Assembly: GCA_001942045.1 (NCBI GenBank) | Contig: MSTD01000022.1 | Span: 1 to 64,000, forward strand | Length of the DNA: 64,000 nucleotides | Direction: 5' to 3' | Source of the DNA: Mycolicibacterium porcinum | GTDB lineage: Bacteria > Actinomycetota > Actinomycetes > Mycobacteriales > Mycobacteriaceae | In this document: piece after piece, positions 18,775 through 28,382 of the stretch | Layout: the number at the start of each line of letters is the position of its first letter | Numbering within the stretch: the first letter of the stretch is position 1 | Made by a program: the position numbers and the translations under genes | The notes under the pieces: generated by a model | What the model was told of the DNA's origin: nothing | Database searches by the model: none | Seen by the model: the letters and a program-made list of their open reading frames with translations, nothing else

Positions 18775-19343
18775 GCTGGCCGGTGCGGGTGGGGTTGAGT
18801 GTCGCCGTTCTCGCAGCGCTGGCAGCCGGCCGGGCGGTCGATGCCGCGTTGCCTGTGGAACACACCGACGAACGCCCGTTCGTGCATTCGGCGACGCTCG
18901 GTGAGCGCGTCGGCATGGAATTCGCCGATGTCACGGTGGATGCAGTACATACCGCCAAAGCGTTGGACTCGGTTCAGGGCCGGGTCGGCACCCCCGGGCG
19001 CTGGCTGGTCGTCGACCTGACCGTCGTGGCCCGGGGGCGTCCGCTTTCGAAACCGGGAATCTCGTTGGTGGACAGCTCCGGGCGCACTTTCGCCAGCGAC
19101 CCGAGATCGGGGTACGACTGGTCTGCGGCTCCGACCGGGGTCAGGTGGCGCGCGCACATCCCGTTCGAGATACCGCGCGACAGTTTGGCGGGTGCGGTGC
19201 TGGTGTTCAGCCGCAATGCCACCGACAACCGGCGCGACGACGTGGCAAGAGTCGACCTCGGCATTGCGGGGGACGACGTTCAGGCACTGTGGGACACCGA
19301 GAATACGATCGAACTCGGCTCAGCGGAGATGGTCGAGCCATGA
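18771..19343 (+). CDS. Membrane-anchored envelope protein with DUF4352-like domain
   Basis: A 190-residue protein with an N-terminal hydrophobic helix (residues 2-22) and a beta-rich exported region. The patterns VGMEFADVTVDAV and GRWLVVDLTVVARG resemble DUF4352/telomeric-repeat-like extracellular domains. Both ends overlap neighbouring genes by four bases (ATGA at 18771 and at 19340), so the three proteins are almost certainly made together and may assemble. Confidence 0.7.
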   Translation: MSWPVRVGLSVAVLAALAAGRAVDAALPVEHTDERPFVHSATLGERVGMEFADVTVDAVHTAKALDSVQGRVGTPGRWLVVDLTVVARGRPLSKPGISLVDSSGRTFASDPRSGYDWSAAPTGVRWRAHIPFEIPRDSLAGAVLVFSRNATDNRRDDVARVDLGIAGDDVQALWDTENTIELGSAEMVEP

Positions 19344-19963
19344 AGCACTGGCTGCGACGCAACCGCTGGGGGCTGCTGGCGCTCCCGGTCGCAGCGGTTG
19401 CCGCGATCTCGGCCAATGCGCAACGCCTACACGACTATTGGTGGGACCAGGACCTGCGCAACGCTGCCGCGACGGGCAGCGTGGACCAGTGGGTGAGCTG
19501 GACGGATTCGTTCTCTGACGCGATGGGGCCGGGCACCAGGACTTTACAGGTGAAGGTCACCGACGCCGGGCCTACGGACATGGTCGAGTCCAGGCGGGGC
19601 CCGAGGACTGTCACATTGCCGTCAGACCTCACCGGATGGGGTGTCACGCTGAACTTCAGGGCCGCCCCGGACCAGGTGCTCAGCGGCTGCCGGTTGGCGC
19701 TGCTCGACACCGACGGCAACCGTTACCTCTACCAGATGACGATCGGTGATGTGTCGCAAGAGCTTTCACCCTGCCTGCCGCCGGATCATCCCGGGCCGAT
19801 GGCCTCGATCTCGGCCGGCGAACCGCGATCGGTGCTGCCCGGTGAGGAACGACCGCCGCAGTGGACCACCAGACCGGTGGTGATGGTGCCGCGCAATGCC
19901 GAGATCACGCAGGTTCTGATGTGGTGGGAAGAGCCGGATTACCTTGCGGTGCAGGTGAGTTGA
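19340..19963 (+). CDS. Membrane-anchored envelope protein, third of the unit
   Basis: A 207-residue protein with a basic N-terminus (MKHWLRRNRW), one hydrophobic helix to about residue 28, and an exported beta-rich region with two cysteines (SGCRLALL, LSPCLPP) that could form a disulfide. Its last 59 bp overlap, tail to tail, the gene for a large membrane protein. Function unknown; the unit resembles an envelope complex of three single-span proteins. Confidence 0.65.
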   Translation: MKHWLRRNRWGLLALPVAAVAAISANAQRLHDYWWDQDLRNAAATGSVDQWVSWTDSFSDAMGPGTRTLQVKVTDAGPTDMVESRRGPRTVTLPSDLTGWGVTLNFRAAPDQVLSGCRLALLDTDGNRYLYQMTIGDVSQELSPCLPPDHPGPMASISAGEPRSVLPGEERPPQWTTRPVVMVPRNAEITQVLMWWEEPDYLAVQVS

Positions 19964-21188
19964 CATGGCGTAGCATTCGGTCCACGCCTGCGGCGAGCAG
20001 TGCGGCCAGCACGGTCAGCATCACCGCATTCGCGATGGCGCCCTCGATCGGCGCCCAGGCCACGTACGTGTCGCTGTCCACCGGGCCCACCACCAGCCGC
20101 CAGATGGCGCTGATCAGATACGGGACCCGCAACGCCAGCAGCGCAGCGAGCCCGAACAACAGCATCGGCACCAGGCCGGCCCGGGCCATCAGTCGCAGCC
20201 CGGCAACGAATGCAGTGAAACGCGACGTGACGTCCTCGGTCAGACCGGCCACGGAGCGGACGACAGGCTCGGGGATGGCGCTGGGCCGGGTGAGCCAGGG
20301 ATGCTCCATCTTCGGTGCGGGCGCGAGTTTGTGGCCGAGTACCACGGCGCCGACGGTGATCCAGGCCAACGGCACGATGATCACCGAATCGACCGCGCCG
20401 AGTAACTCGGTGAACCATGTGGTCGCCACCTTGGCCGGTTGGCCGAGCGGACCCATGTGGTCCAGCGCGGCGTTGTACAGGTCGGTGGTTTTCGCGACGA
20501 CCACCCGACTTTGAAGCCAGGTCCACGCAGCGGCCTTCTGGCCGTCGATGTAGCCGGCCACGTTGGCGGACCAGTAGACCTCGACCAGGGCGCCCAGCAC
20601 GGCGAAGCCGAGGAATCTCCACCGCTTCTCGGCGCGGCCCAGCGCAAACCGAAGAACCCAGGCGACCAGGACCAGTCCGACGACCAGGGTGACACTGTTG
20701 ATGAAGACCCGACTGAAATCCGGCCCGTGACCGGTTCCGTAGAAGTCGACCTGGTTGATCTCATCGGCCCCGGCCTCGTTGAGGAATTGAGCGACATCGT
20801 GCGTCAACAACCCTGCGCTGACGTACACGGCGAAGAAGGGCACCACCATCGACGTCGTCACGTCGATCAGCCTGCGTTCCCGACCGGTGGTGGCATCGGC
20901 GGGTGCGGTGACCGTGCCGGCGCGGGCCGTGTTCGGCAGGTCCCGGCGCAGTACGCGCAGCATGGCGATCATGGCCAGCAGAAACCCCAGGGGAGCCAGG
21001 ATGACCAAGCCATGGCCCAACCAATTCACGTGATCGCTGACCTCGACCGCGGTCCACAGCGCGGCCCCGCGAAACGCCATGCCGCCCAAGCTCAGTGCCA
21101 ACAGTACCGGCCAGTGGCGCATCAATAACCGCCCGGCATTGACGAACATGTCTGCTGCGTCCCGCCCGAACTCGCGCGCAACCCCCAT
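19905..21188 (-). CDS. Polytopic membrane protein of unknown function
   Basis: The 427-residue protein has about ten hydrophobic helices in two groups, separated by a soluble stretch containing DLYNAALDHMGPLGQP. I recognise no transporter or enzyme motif. It faces the three envelope genes and overlaps the last of them by 59 bp at the 3' end. The preserved arrangement would be worth testing for a shared function with that unit. Confidence 0.65.
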   Translation of the reverse strand: MGVAREFGRDAADMFVNAGRLLMRHWPVLLALSLGGMAFRGAALWTAVEVSDHVNWLGHGLVILAPLGFLLAMIAMLRVLRRDLPNTARAGTVTAPADATTGRERRLIDVTTSMVVPFFAVYVSAGLLTHDVAQFLNEAGADEINQVDFYGTGHGPDFSRVFINSVTLVVGLVLVAWVLRFALGRAEKRWRFLGFAVLGALVEVYWSANVAGYIDGQKAAAWTWLQSRVVVAKTTDLYNAALDHMGPLGQPAKVATTWFTELLGAVDSVIIVPLAWITVGAVVLGHKLAPAPKMEHPWLTRPSAIPEPVVRSVAGLTEDVTSRFTAFVAGLRLMARAGLVPMLLFGLAALLALRVPYLISAIWRLVVGPVDSDTYVAWAPIEGAIANAVMLTVLAALLAAGVDRMLRHVNSPAPQGNPALPTTSEPA

Positions 21189-21277
21189 GTGAAGGAGCCT
21201 AACCAGTACCCGCCGACGTGCCCACCCCGCGAGATGACCGCCTCACCGCCCGGCGACGCCGCGCGTAGCATCCAACT

Positions 21278-21478
21278 ATGAACCGGGGATTCGTCGTAAC
21301 CTTCGCGGTCGGGGTGATCGTGGCGCTGTTCGGCCTGATCTGGGCACTACAGGGATTCGGTGTGTTGCAGGGGAGCCCGATGAGCAACACCACCACCTGG
21401 TCGATCATCGGCCCGATCACCGTGCTGATCGGCGTGGTGATCTCCGTCTTCAGTTGGCGCAAGATTTCCCAGAAGTAG
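21278..21478 (+). CDS. Small membrane protein
   Basis: A 66-residue protein with two hydrophobic helices (about residues 4-28 and 41-59) and a basic C-terminal end (WRKISQK). It lies alone between the large membrane protein, which is divergent from it, and the molybdoenzyme gene, which converges on it with a 9-bp gap. No family recognised. Confidence 0.6.
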   Translation: MNRGFVVTFAVGVIVALFGLIWALQGFGVLQGSPMSNTTTWSIIGPITVLIGVVISVFSWRKISQK

Positions 21479-21487
21479 GGATCGGCG

Positions 21488-23059
21488 TCAGGCCACGGTG
21501 AAGTCCACCGAATGCCACCCGGTGGCGCCGTCGGGCACGGTGGGCGCTTGGTCCGAAGTCTGGACCGTGCCGGTGTTGTCGGTGGCCCGCACCGTGATGG
21601 TGTGCCACCCCGGAGAGTTCGCCTGCCATTCGAAGCTCCACAGCCGCCACGTCTCGTTGGTGTAGGCGTCGCCGAGTTGCGCGGGTTGCCATGGGCCGTC
21701 GTCGATTCGGACCTCGACGCCGCGCACACCGCGGTTCTGCGCCCAGGCGATCCCGCCGAAGGTCGTCGGTCCCACCGGTACCGGCTGGCCACGCTTGGGC
21801 ACTTCGATGCGTGACTCGGTCTTGATCGGTCCGCGCGGTGCCCACCCCTGTCTGGTCCAGTACGCCTGTGCCCGGTCGAAGCGGGTCAGTTCGAGGTCGG
21901 TGACCCACTTGGTGGCCGACACGTAGCCGTAGAGTCCGGCCACCACCAGCCTGGCCGGGTAGCCGTGTGCGACGGGCAGCGGCTGCCCGTTGAGGCCGAT
22001 GGCCAGCATCGCGTCACGGCCGTCGGCGATGGCCTCCACCGGGGTACCGACCGTGAAGCCGTCGACGGACTTCGACAGCAGCATGTCCGCATCGGGGGAC
22101 ACCCCGGCCGCCGCGAGCAGGTCGGCAAGGCGATAACCCGTCCACATTCCCGTCGAGATCAGGTCACCGCCAACCGGATTGGATACGCACGTCAGCGTGA
22201 CGGCCTTCTCGATCACTTCGAACCCGTCCAGGTCGGCGAAGCTGTAGGTGATCTCCCGGTCCACCATCCCGTGGATGCGCAACCGCCATTCGTCGCGGCT
22301 CAACTGTGGCACGGACAACGCGATGTCCACGCGGTAGAAATCGGCTGCGTCGGTGAGGAAACTCGGCAGGGCAACATCTTTCGGTTGCGCCCCGGTCGGT
22401 ATCTGGGGAGCGGGGACGCGTGGACGGGGGATGGCCAAGGTGTCGCGTTCTGCTGCCACGGAGCTGGTCAACCGGTCGATGACGAGGCCGAGCAGTCCGC
22501 TGGCCACCCCGAAGCCGAGTAGGCCGCCGGTCGTCAGCCACGTTCTTCTGCTGACGTTGACGTCGTCGTCCCCGTCCTCCGAGTCGTCCGTGTGATCAGG
22601 TGCCGGCCACAGCCGCAGCGCGAGCCCGCGCAGCACCGCCACCCCCGCCGCGGTGCCCACCACCGTGGGCACGATGTCGGGCAGGGTGGCACCGGGTCGG
22701 GTGAGGACGGCCGCGCAGCCGAGCAGTCCCGCGGCGACGAAGATCGCGCTGCCGACGGGGCGGCGTCGGGTTTCGTAGGTGGCGGCGAGGGCGGCGATGG
22801 CGGCGATCACCACCAGGACCACGACCGCCAGGAAGAGCTTGTCCAGGCTGCCGAGGGCTTGAATGACGAATTCTTTGACGGGGCCCGGGGTCAGGTCGAC
22901 GATCGCCGATCCGATCGCGTCGCGCGGATCGGCCCGAGGTGGGAATGGGATGGCGACGAGCGCGGCCACGCCGAGCGACACCGCGGCGGCAGCGACTCCG
23001 CCGAGCATTCGGGCGTTGGGCGAGGAGCCGGACGAGGACCTCGACGAGGACTCAGCCAT
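21488..23059 (-). CDS. Membrane molybdopterin oxidoreductase (sulfite-oxidase/YedY fold)
   Basis: The 523-residue protein has four N-terminal hydrophobic helices (about 20-38, 74-94, 103-120, 126-147), an acidic linker, a twin-arginine motif SRRTWL at 170-175 before another helix, and then an exported sulfite-oxidase-type molybdenum domain. The likely Mo-ligand is Cys291 in LTCVSNPVGG. A C-terminal Mo-co dimerisation-like beta domain ends the protein. An internal Tat motif after Sec-type helices recalls the dual Sec/Tat assembly of actinobacterial Rieske proteins. ATG 23059 (MAESSSR) is chosen. Electron partner and substrate are unknown. Confidence 0.88.
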   Translation of the reverse strand: MAESSSRSSSGSSPNARMLGGVAAAAVSLGVAALVAIPFPPRADPRDAIGSAIVDLTPGPVKEFVIQALGSLDKLFLAVVVLVVIAAIAALAATYETRRRPVGSAIFVAAGLLGCAAVLTRPGATLPDIVPTVVGTAAGVAVLRGLALRLWPAPDHTDDSEDGDDDVNVSRRTWLTTGGLLGFGVASGLLGLVIDRLTSSVAAERDTLAIPRPRVPAPQIPTGAQPKDVALPSFLTDAADFYRVDIALSVPQLSRDEWRLRIHGMVDREITYSFADLDGFEVIEKAVTLTCVSNPVGGDLISTGMWTGYRLADLLAAAGVSPDADMLLSKSVDGFTVGTPVEAIADGRDAMLAIGLNGQPLPVAHGYPARLVVAGLYGYVSATKWVTDLELTRFDRAQAYWTRQGWAPRGPIKTESRIEVPKRGQPVPVGPTTFGGIAWAQNRGVRGVEVRIDDGPWQPAQLGDAYTNETWRLWSFEWQANSPGWHTITVRATDNTGTVQTSDQAPTVPDGATGWHSVDFTVA

Positions 23060-23087
23060 CGCCACCAAACTACCCCGCACACAAGCA

Positions 23088-23121
23088 GGGAGCCTGTCGT
23101 TGGGGGTGACGACAGGCTCCC
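23088..23121 (-). terminator. Strong hairpin terminator after fbpC
   Basis: A perfect 13-bp stem (GGGAGCCTGTCGT at 23088-23100 and its complement at 23109-23121) encloses an 8-base loop. It lies 16 bp beyond the fbpC stop and just before the molybdoenzyme ATG, so it should end fbpC transcription. Confidence 0.85.
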
Positions 23122-23137
23122 CTGGTGGATGGATCTT

Positions 23138-24250
<1,113 letters not shown>

Positions 24251-24280
24251 TTACTAACGGTTGGAACTCGGCGTCGAGAC

Positions 24281-25699
24281 CTAGTCCCCAGCCCCGGCGA
24301 GCGCCCGCTGGACAACCGCTTTGCGTTCTTCGATCGCGCGACCGATGTCCTGTAACAACACCGGGTTCCGCAGCACGAGCGCCTCGATGTGTTCGCGGTC
24401 CACCTGCACCGCGACGACTTCGTCCTGTGCCCGGGCCGATGCCAGTACCGGTTCGCGGGTCAACGTGCTCTGACCCAGGTAGTCCCCGCGCTCCAGGGTC
24501 CGGACGGCGACCGGAGTGTCGTCGTCCGTGCTCGCGGCAAGACGAACCCGGCCGGTCACCACGAACGTCATGCGTGTGGGCACTTCGCCGGCGAACTCCA
24601 GCGTCTCGTCGGTCCCGTACCGAACGATCCGCATATGGGGTAAGAGAACCTCCTGGTCGGTGCGCCCGATCCGCAACGACTGGCGCAACACCGACGCGGC
24701 GTCCTCGGTCACCTCCGGACCGGGGAAACCGTCGGTGTCCTCGCCGACGCCGTCGAGGTGCAACCCGGCTCGCCGCGACGCGTACCACAGCCAGCGCAGG
24801 AACGTCGACCGCGCTGCCGCATCCTCGCCCGTCCTGCGCAGCGGAATCGTGGTGGTGTACTCGCCGCCTGCCTGCTCGGCGACCTCGGGTACGGCGTCGG
24901 GCCGCAACTGCGGCAACTGTCCGCCCACCTGCGCCAGCACCGCACACACCTGATCGGGCGGGTCCGATGGAGAGAAGGTAGTGACCACCTCCATCGAGCG
25001 GCCGCCGCGCGGCAGGCTCAGATTGATGAACCAGTCTGTGGCCAGCAGCGAGTTCGGCAGCACGTACACACCGCTGCCGGAGTCGAGATGGGTTGCTCGC
25101 CAATTCACTTCGATCACCCGGCCGCCGCCCGGGATCAAGCGGGTGGCCACCGTGTCGCCCAGATGGAAGGGCTGCTCGAACAGCACCAGCAACCCGGAAA
25201 TGATCTGTCCGACCGAGTTCTGCAGGACCAGGCCCAACACGATGGAACCGACGCCGAGGGCGGCGAACAGGCCGCCGACGTTGGCGCCCCAGATCCAGGC
25301 GAAGATCACCGCGATCCCGACCGCGATCACCACGAACCGCGCGACGTCGAGGAAGATCGACGGAACCCGTTGGCGCCAACTACCTTCCGGCGCGCCTTGG
25401 AACAGGGTGGCGTTGAGTCCGGACAGCAGCAGGACCAGCACCACGAACCCGAAACCGGTCGCGACGATCCGTACCGCGGTGGCCTCGGTCGCGACTTCGG
25501 TCGCCTTGACCAACAGCAGCAGCAGTGCGCCCAGCGGCAGCACGTAATTGCGGATCAAGCTCACCGGTCGGGCCAGGTAGCTGTTCCGGCGGACCAGCAC
25601 GTTGTGCAGCTCGGTGAGGAACACCAGTGCCATCGGCAGCCCGACCGCGACCGCGACGGCCCACCAGAACCACGGTGCCGAGAACAGCTCGCCCGTCAT
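24281..25699 (-). CDS. MscS-type channel with C-terminal cyclic-nucleotide-binding domain
   Basis: The 472-residue membrane protein has about four N-terminal helices, a MscS pore/beta domain (for example GVGSIVLGLVLQNSVGQIISG within residues 140-165, given here only as the region) and a cNMP-binding domain from about residue 330. In that domain the phosphate-cassette core reads GDYLGQSTL, with Gln where Glu is usual, followed by ASARA with the usual arginine. Its first bases overlap the cyclase stop (ATGA at 25696-25699). Order and architecture match M. tuberculosis Rv2434c/Rv2435c. It is probably an osmotic or ligand-modulated channel. Confidence 0.9.
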   Translation of the reverse strand: MTGELFSAPWFWWAVAVAVGLPMALVFLTELHNVLVRRNSYLARPVSLIRNYVLPLGALLLLLVKATEVATEATAVRIVATGFGFVVLVLLLSGLNATLFQGAPEGSWRQRVPSIFLDVARFVVIAVGIAVIFAWIWGANVGGLFAALGVGSIVLGLVLQNSVGQIISGLLVLFEQPFHLGDTVATRLIPGGGRVIEVNWRATHLDSGSGVYVLPNSLLATDWFINLSLPRGGRSMEVVTTFSPSDPPDQVCAVLAQVGGQLPQLRPDAVPEVAEQAGGEYTTTIPLRRTGEDAAARSTFLRWLWYASRRAGLHLDGVGEDTDGFPGPEVTEDAASVLRQSLRIGRTDQEVLLPHMRIVRYGTDETLEFAGEVPTRMTFVVTGRVRLAASTDDDTPVAVRTLERGDYLGQSTLTREPVLASARAQDEVVAVQVDREHIEALVLRNPVLLQDIGRAIEERKAVVQRALAGAGD

Positions 25700-27873
25700 T
25701 CTCGCTCCGACAGCCGCCAGACGGGTTCGTTACGTCCGTCGACCGTGATCTCGCCGGCCGCGGTGAATTGTCGCGAATCCCGGATGGTTTCGAACACTTT
25801 GGCGGTCACGTATACGCCCGGTTCCGAGAAGCCGCTCTGCACCTGATATGCGAGATTGACCGCGGCGCCCCACATGTCGTAGGCCAGGCTGGTTCGTCCG
25901 ACCAGTCCGCTGGTGACCGTTCCGGTGTTGATACCCGCCCGCAGCCGCAGGTGATTGCCGGTCTCGCCGTTGAAGCGGTCGATGATGTGCTGCATCTCGA
26001 CGGCGAAGTCGACGGTGCGCCGCACGTTGTCCAGCCGCGGCACATTCAGCCCGCAGCTGGCCAGGTAGCCGTTGTGCAGTGTGCGGATCTTCTCCACGCC
26101 GAGGTTCGACGCGGCCGCATCGAACTGCCGCACAAGGTGATTGACGATGGACACCGATTCGTCCGACGACAGATTGTTGGCCAGCGCGTCCAGGCCCGCG
26201 ATGTCGGCGAATATCACCGTGACGTCCTGATGGTCCTGGGCGATGGTCTCCTCACCTTCGCGGTATCGCTGCACCACCTGTTCGGGCATGAGGGACAACA
26301 GCAAGCGGTCGTTCTCCCGGCGCTGTTCGTTGAGCAGGTCTTCCTTGATCCGCAGATTTCTGCTCATCTCGTTGAAAGCATGTGTCAGATCGCCGAATTC
26401 GTCACGCGAGATGAGCGGCAATGTGACGTCGTAGTCGCCGGCGCTGATTCGCCGTGCGCCGGCCTCGAGTTGGCGGACCGGGCGCACGAAGAGTCGAGCC
26501 AGCAGCAGCGCGGCGATGCAGACGACGAAGATGATCACTGCCGTCGACAACACCAGCGTCCGCGTGAACGTCGCAACCGGGGCGAACGCTTCCGCTGTGT
26601 CGAGTTTCGCCACGATGGTCCAGTTCAGACCCGGCAGTTTGACCGGGGCGTACGCCTGCAGCGTCGTGTGACCTTCGTAGTCCCGGGCGATGAGTGTCCC
26701 GCGGCGCCCCTGTAGTGCCAGACTCGCCGCATCCGTGGCCATCGGTTGCACCAGTGTCGTGCCGTGTTGCCGGATGGCCCGGTCGGCGACGTCGGCCGGG
26801 GTGCCGGCGGCCACGACGTCGCGGCGGTAGGCGTCGGGGTTCTCGACGAACGACCGGGCATCCGACCGCATCAGGCCGTCGGGTCCGACGATGACGGTCT
26901 CGCCCGTCGTCCCCAGTCCGGCAGCTTCCCATTTCCCGTCGAACGTCATGACCCGATTGAGTTTCGAGATGGGTAGTTGGAACGCGAGAACGCCCTGGAT
27001 GCCGGCCGCGGGACCGACCGGCGAAACGATCCAGGCTGCCGGTTCGGCAGAGGGCCGGTAGTCGCCGAAGTCGGTGATCGCGACGTGGTCCAGCGAGTTG
27101 GAGTTCAGCGCCTCCCGGTACGCACCGGTGAGGTTGCTGGCGCGATACGGGCCGTTGAGGATGTTGGTTCCCAGGTCGACGCCCTTGTAGGCCGAGTAGA
27201 CGACGTTGCCCCGGGTATCGATCAGCAGGGCGTCGCCGAACTCGAACTTTCTGACGATCGTGGCGAAATAGTCGTTGAAGCGGGCGTTGGCGGCCGACCA
27301 GGCGCTGCCGTCGCGCGCGTCGGCGAGCTCGACCGCGGCGTTCCGGTCCGTGCTCGGGGCGGTGTAGTGCGCCTGCAGGTACCGCTGTGGGGTCGACGAC
27401 GGGAGGAGCGCGTCGATGTCGACCTCGGAGTCGTCGCCGGAGGCACCGTCGCCATGCGGTGCGAACTCCCGCGCGTAGCGATCGACCAACGATTGTTGTT
27501 CGCGGGGGCTGATATTCGCAGTGCCGAGCTCGGCAAACCCTGCGGTGAACGCGCGCATCGCATCTTCGGCCGTGGCGCCGCGCGTGTAGACCGCCATCGA
27601 ATTCGTCAGGTTCCCCACCGTGGCCTCGAGGTGGCGGGCCTGCGATTCACGGATCTCGGTCAGCCGTTCGAACACGGAGTCGCGCAGCGATTCACGGCCC
27701 GACCGGTAACCGATGAATCCCACCACGGCGGCGGACAGGACGCTCGTCAACAGCAGCATGAGCAGCAGCTTGGACTGGATACTCACCCGGGACAGCGTCG
27801 TACGCCGCGGCCCCTTCCGTTTCGTCGCGTTGTCGGTTTCGATGCGGGTCACAGGTTCGTCGGCTGATGTCAT
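25696..27873 (-). CDS. Class III adenylate-cyclase-like receptor with altered active site
   Basis: The 725-residue protein has a first transmembrane helix (about 33-55), a large extracellular Cache-like sensor (60-430), a second helix (438-462), a HAMP linker and a class III cyclase domain (550-695). Against the spacing of canonical cyclases, metal Asp557, adenine Asp666 and Asn673 are kept. The substrate lysine is Arg597, the second metal Asp is Asn601 and the transition-state Arg is Gln677. It is therefore probably weak or inactive as a cyclase. It is translationally coupled to the cNMP-binding MscS channel, as in Rv2435c/Rv2434c, and may work as its sensor. Confidence 0.88.
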   Translation of the reverse strand: MTSADEPVTRIETDNATKRKGPRRTTLSRVSIQSKLLLMLLLTSVLSAAVVGFIGYRSGRESLRDSVFERLTEIRESQARHLEATVGNLTNSMAVYTRGATAEDAMRAFTAGFAELGTANISPREQQSLVDRYAREFAPHGDGASGDDSEVDIDALLPSSTPQRYLQAHYTAPSTDRNAAVELADARDGSAWSAANARFNDYFATIVRKFEFGDALLIDTRGNVVYSAYKGVDLGTNILNGPYRASNLTGAYREALNSNSLDHVAITDFGDYRPSAEPAAWIVSPVGPAAGIQGVLAFQLPISKLNRVMTFDGKWEAAGLGTTGETVIVGPDGLMRSDARSFVENPDAYRRDVVAAGTPADVADRAIRQHGTTLVQPMATDAASLALQGRRGTLIARDYEGHTTLQAYAPVKLPGLNWTIVAKLDTAEAFAPVATFTRTLVLSTAVIIFVVCIAALLLARLFVRPVRQLEAGARRISAGDYDVTLPLISRDEFGDLTHAFNEMSRNLRIKEDLLNEQRRENDRLLLSLMPEQVVQRYREGEETIAQDHQDVTVIFADIAGLDALANNLSSDESVSIVNHLVRQFDAAASNLGVEKIRTLHNGYLASCGLNVPRLDNVRRTVDFAVEMQHIIDRFNGETGNHLRLRAGINTGTVTSGLVGRTSLAYDMWGAAVNLAYQVQSGFSEPGVYVTAKVFETIRDSRQFTAAGEITVDGRNEPVWRLSERE

Positions 27874-27935
27874 AGACCTTCTTCACGTTAGCCTGCGACA
27901 CTTGCCGAGAACACCGGTGGAGAGAACTCGCTGAG

Positions 27936-28382
27936 ATGACACCTGCTGATACTTACGGCCTGCAACGCTTCGTGACAGCGCAGGACCCTGTCTACCCAGC
28001 GGTTCTCGCCGAGCTGCGGGAAGGCAGAAAACGCAGCCACTGGATCTGGTTCATCTTCCCGCAGCTGCGCGGGCTGGGCCGCAGCCCGACCGCTGCCCAC
28101 TACGGCATCGCGTCGGCCGAGGAAGCGCGTGCCTACCTGGCCCATCCGACGCTGGGGCCGCGGCTGCGGGAATGCACCACGCTGGTGACGCAGATCGACG
28201 GGCGGACCGCCGAGCAGATCTTCGGCTGGCCGGACTGGCTGAAGGTGCGTTCCTGCATGACGTTGTTCGCCGAGGTCGCCGCGGACCCGGCCGAGCGGGC
28301 TGAGTTCCAGGCCGTGCTGGACAAGTTCTATGACGGGCTGGAAGATCACGCGACGCTCGAATTGCTCAGTGCGGCTGGATGA
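27936..28382 (+). CDS. DUF1810 protein
   Basis: The 148-residue protein carries the DUF1810 hallmarks: LQRFVTAQD at the N-terminus, GRKRSHWIWFIFPQ, a GLGRSPTA loop, YGIASAEEARAYL and a C-terminal FYDGLEDHATLELL. The family is small, soluble and uncharacterised; the M. tuberculosis member is Rv1873. It is divergent from the cyclase gene by 62 bp and overlaps the convergent amylase gene by 17 bp. Confidence 0.9.
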   Translation: MTPADTYGLQRFVTAQDPVYPAVLAELREGRKRSHWIWFIFPQLRGLGRSPTAAHYGIASAEEARAYLAHPTLGPRLRECTTLVTQIDGRTAEQIFGWPDWLKVRSCMTLFAEVAADPAERAEFQAVLDKFYDGLEDHATLELLSAAG

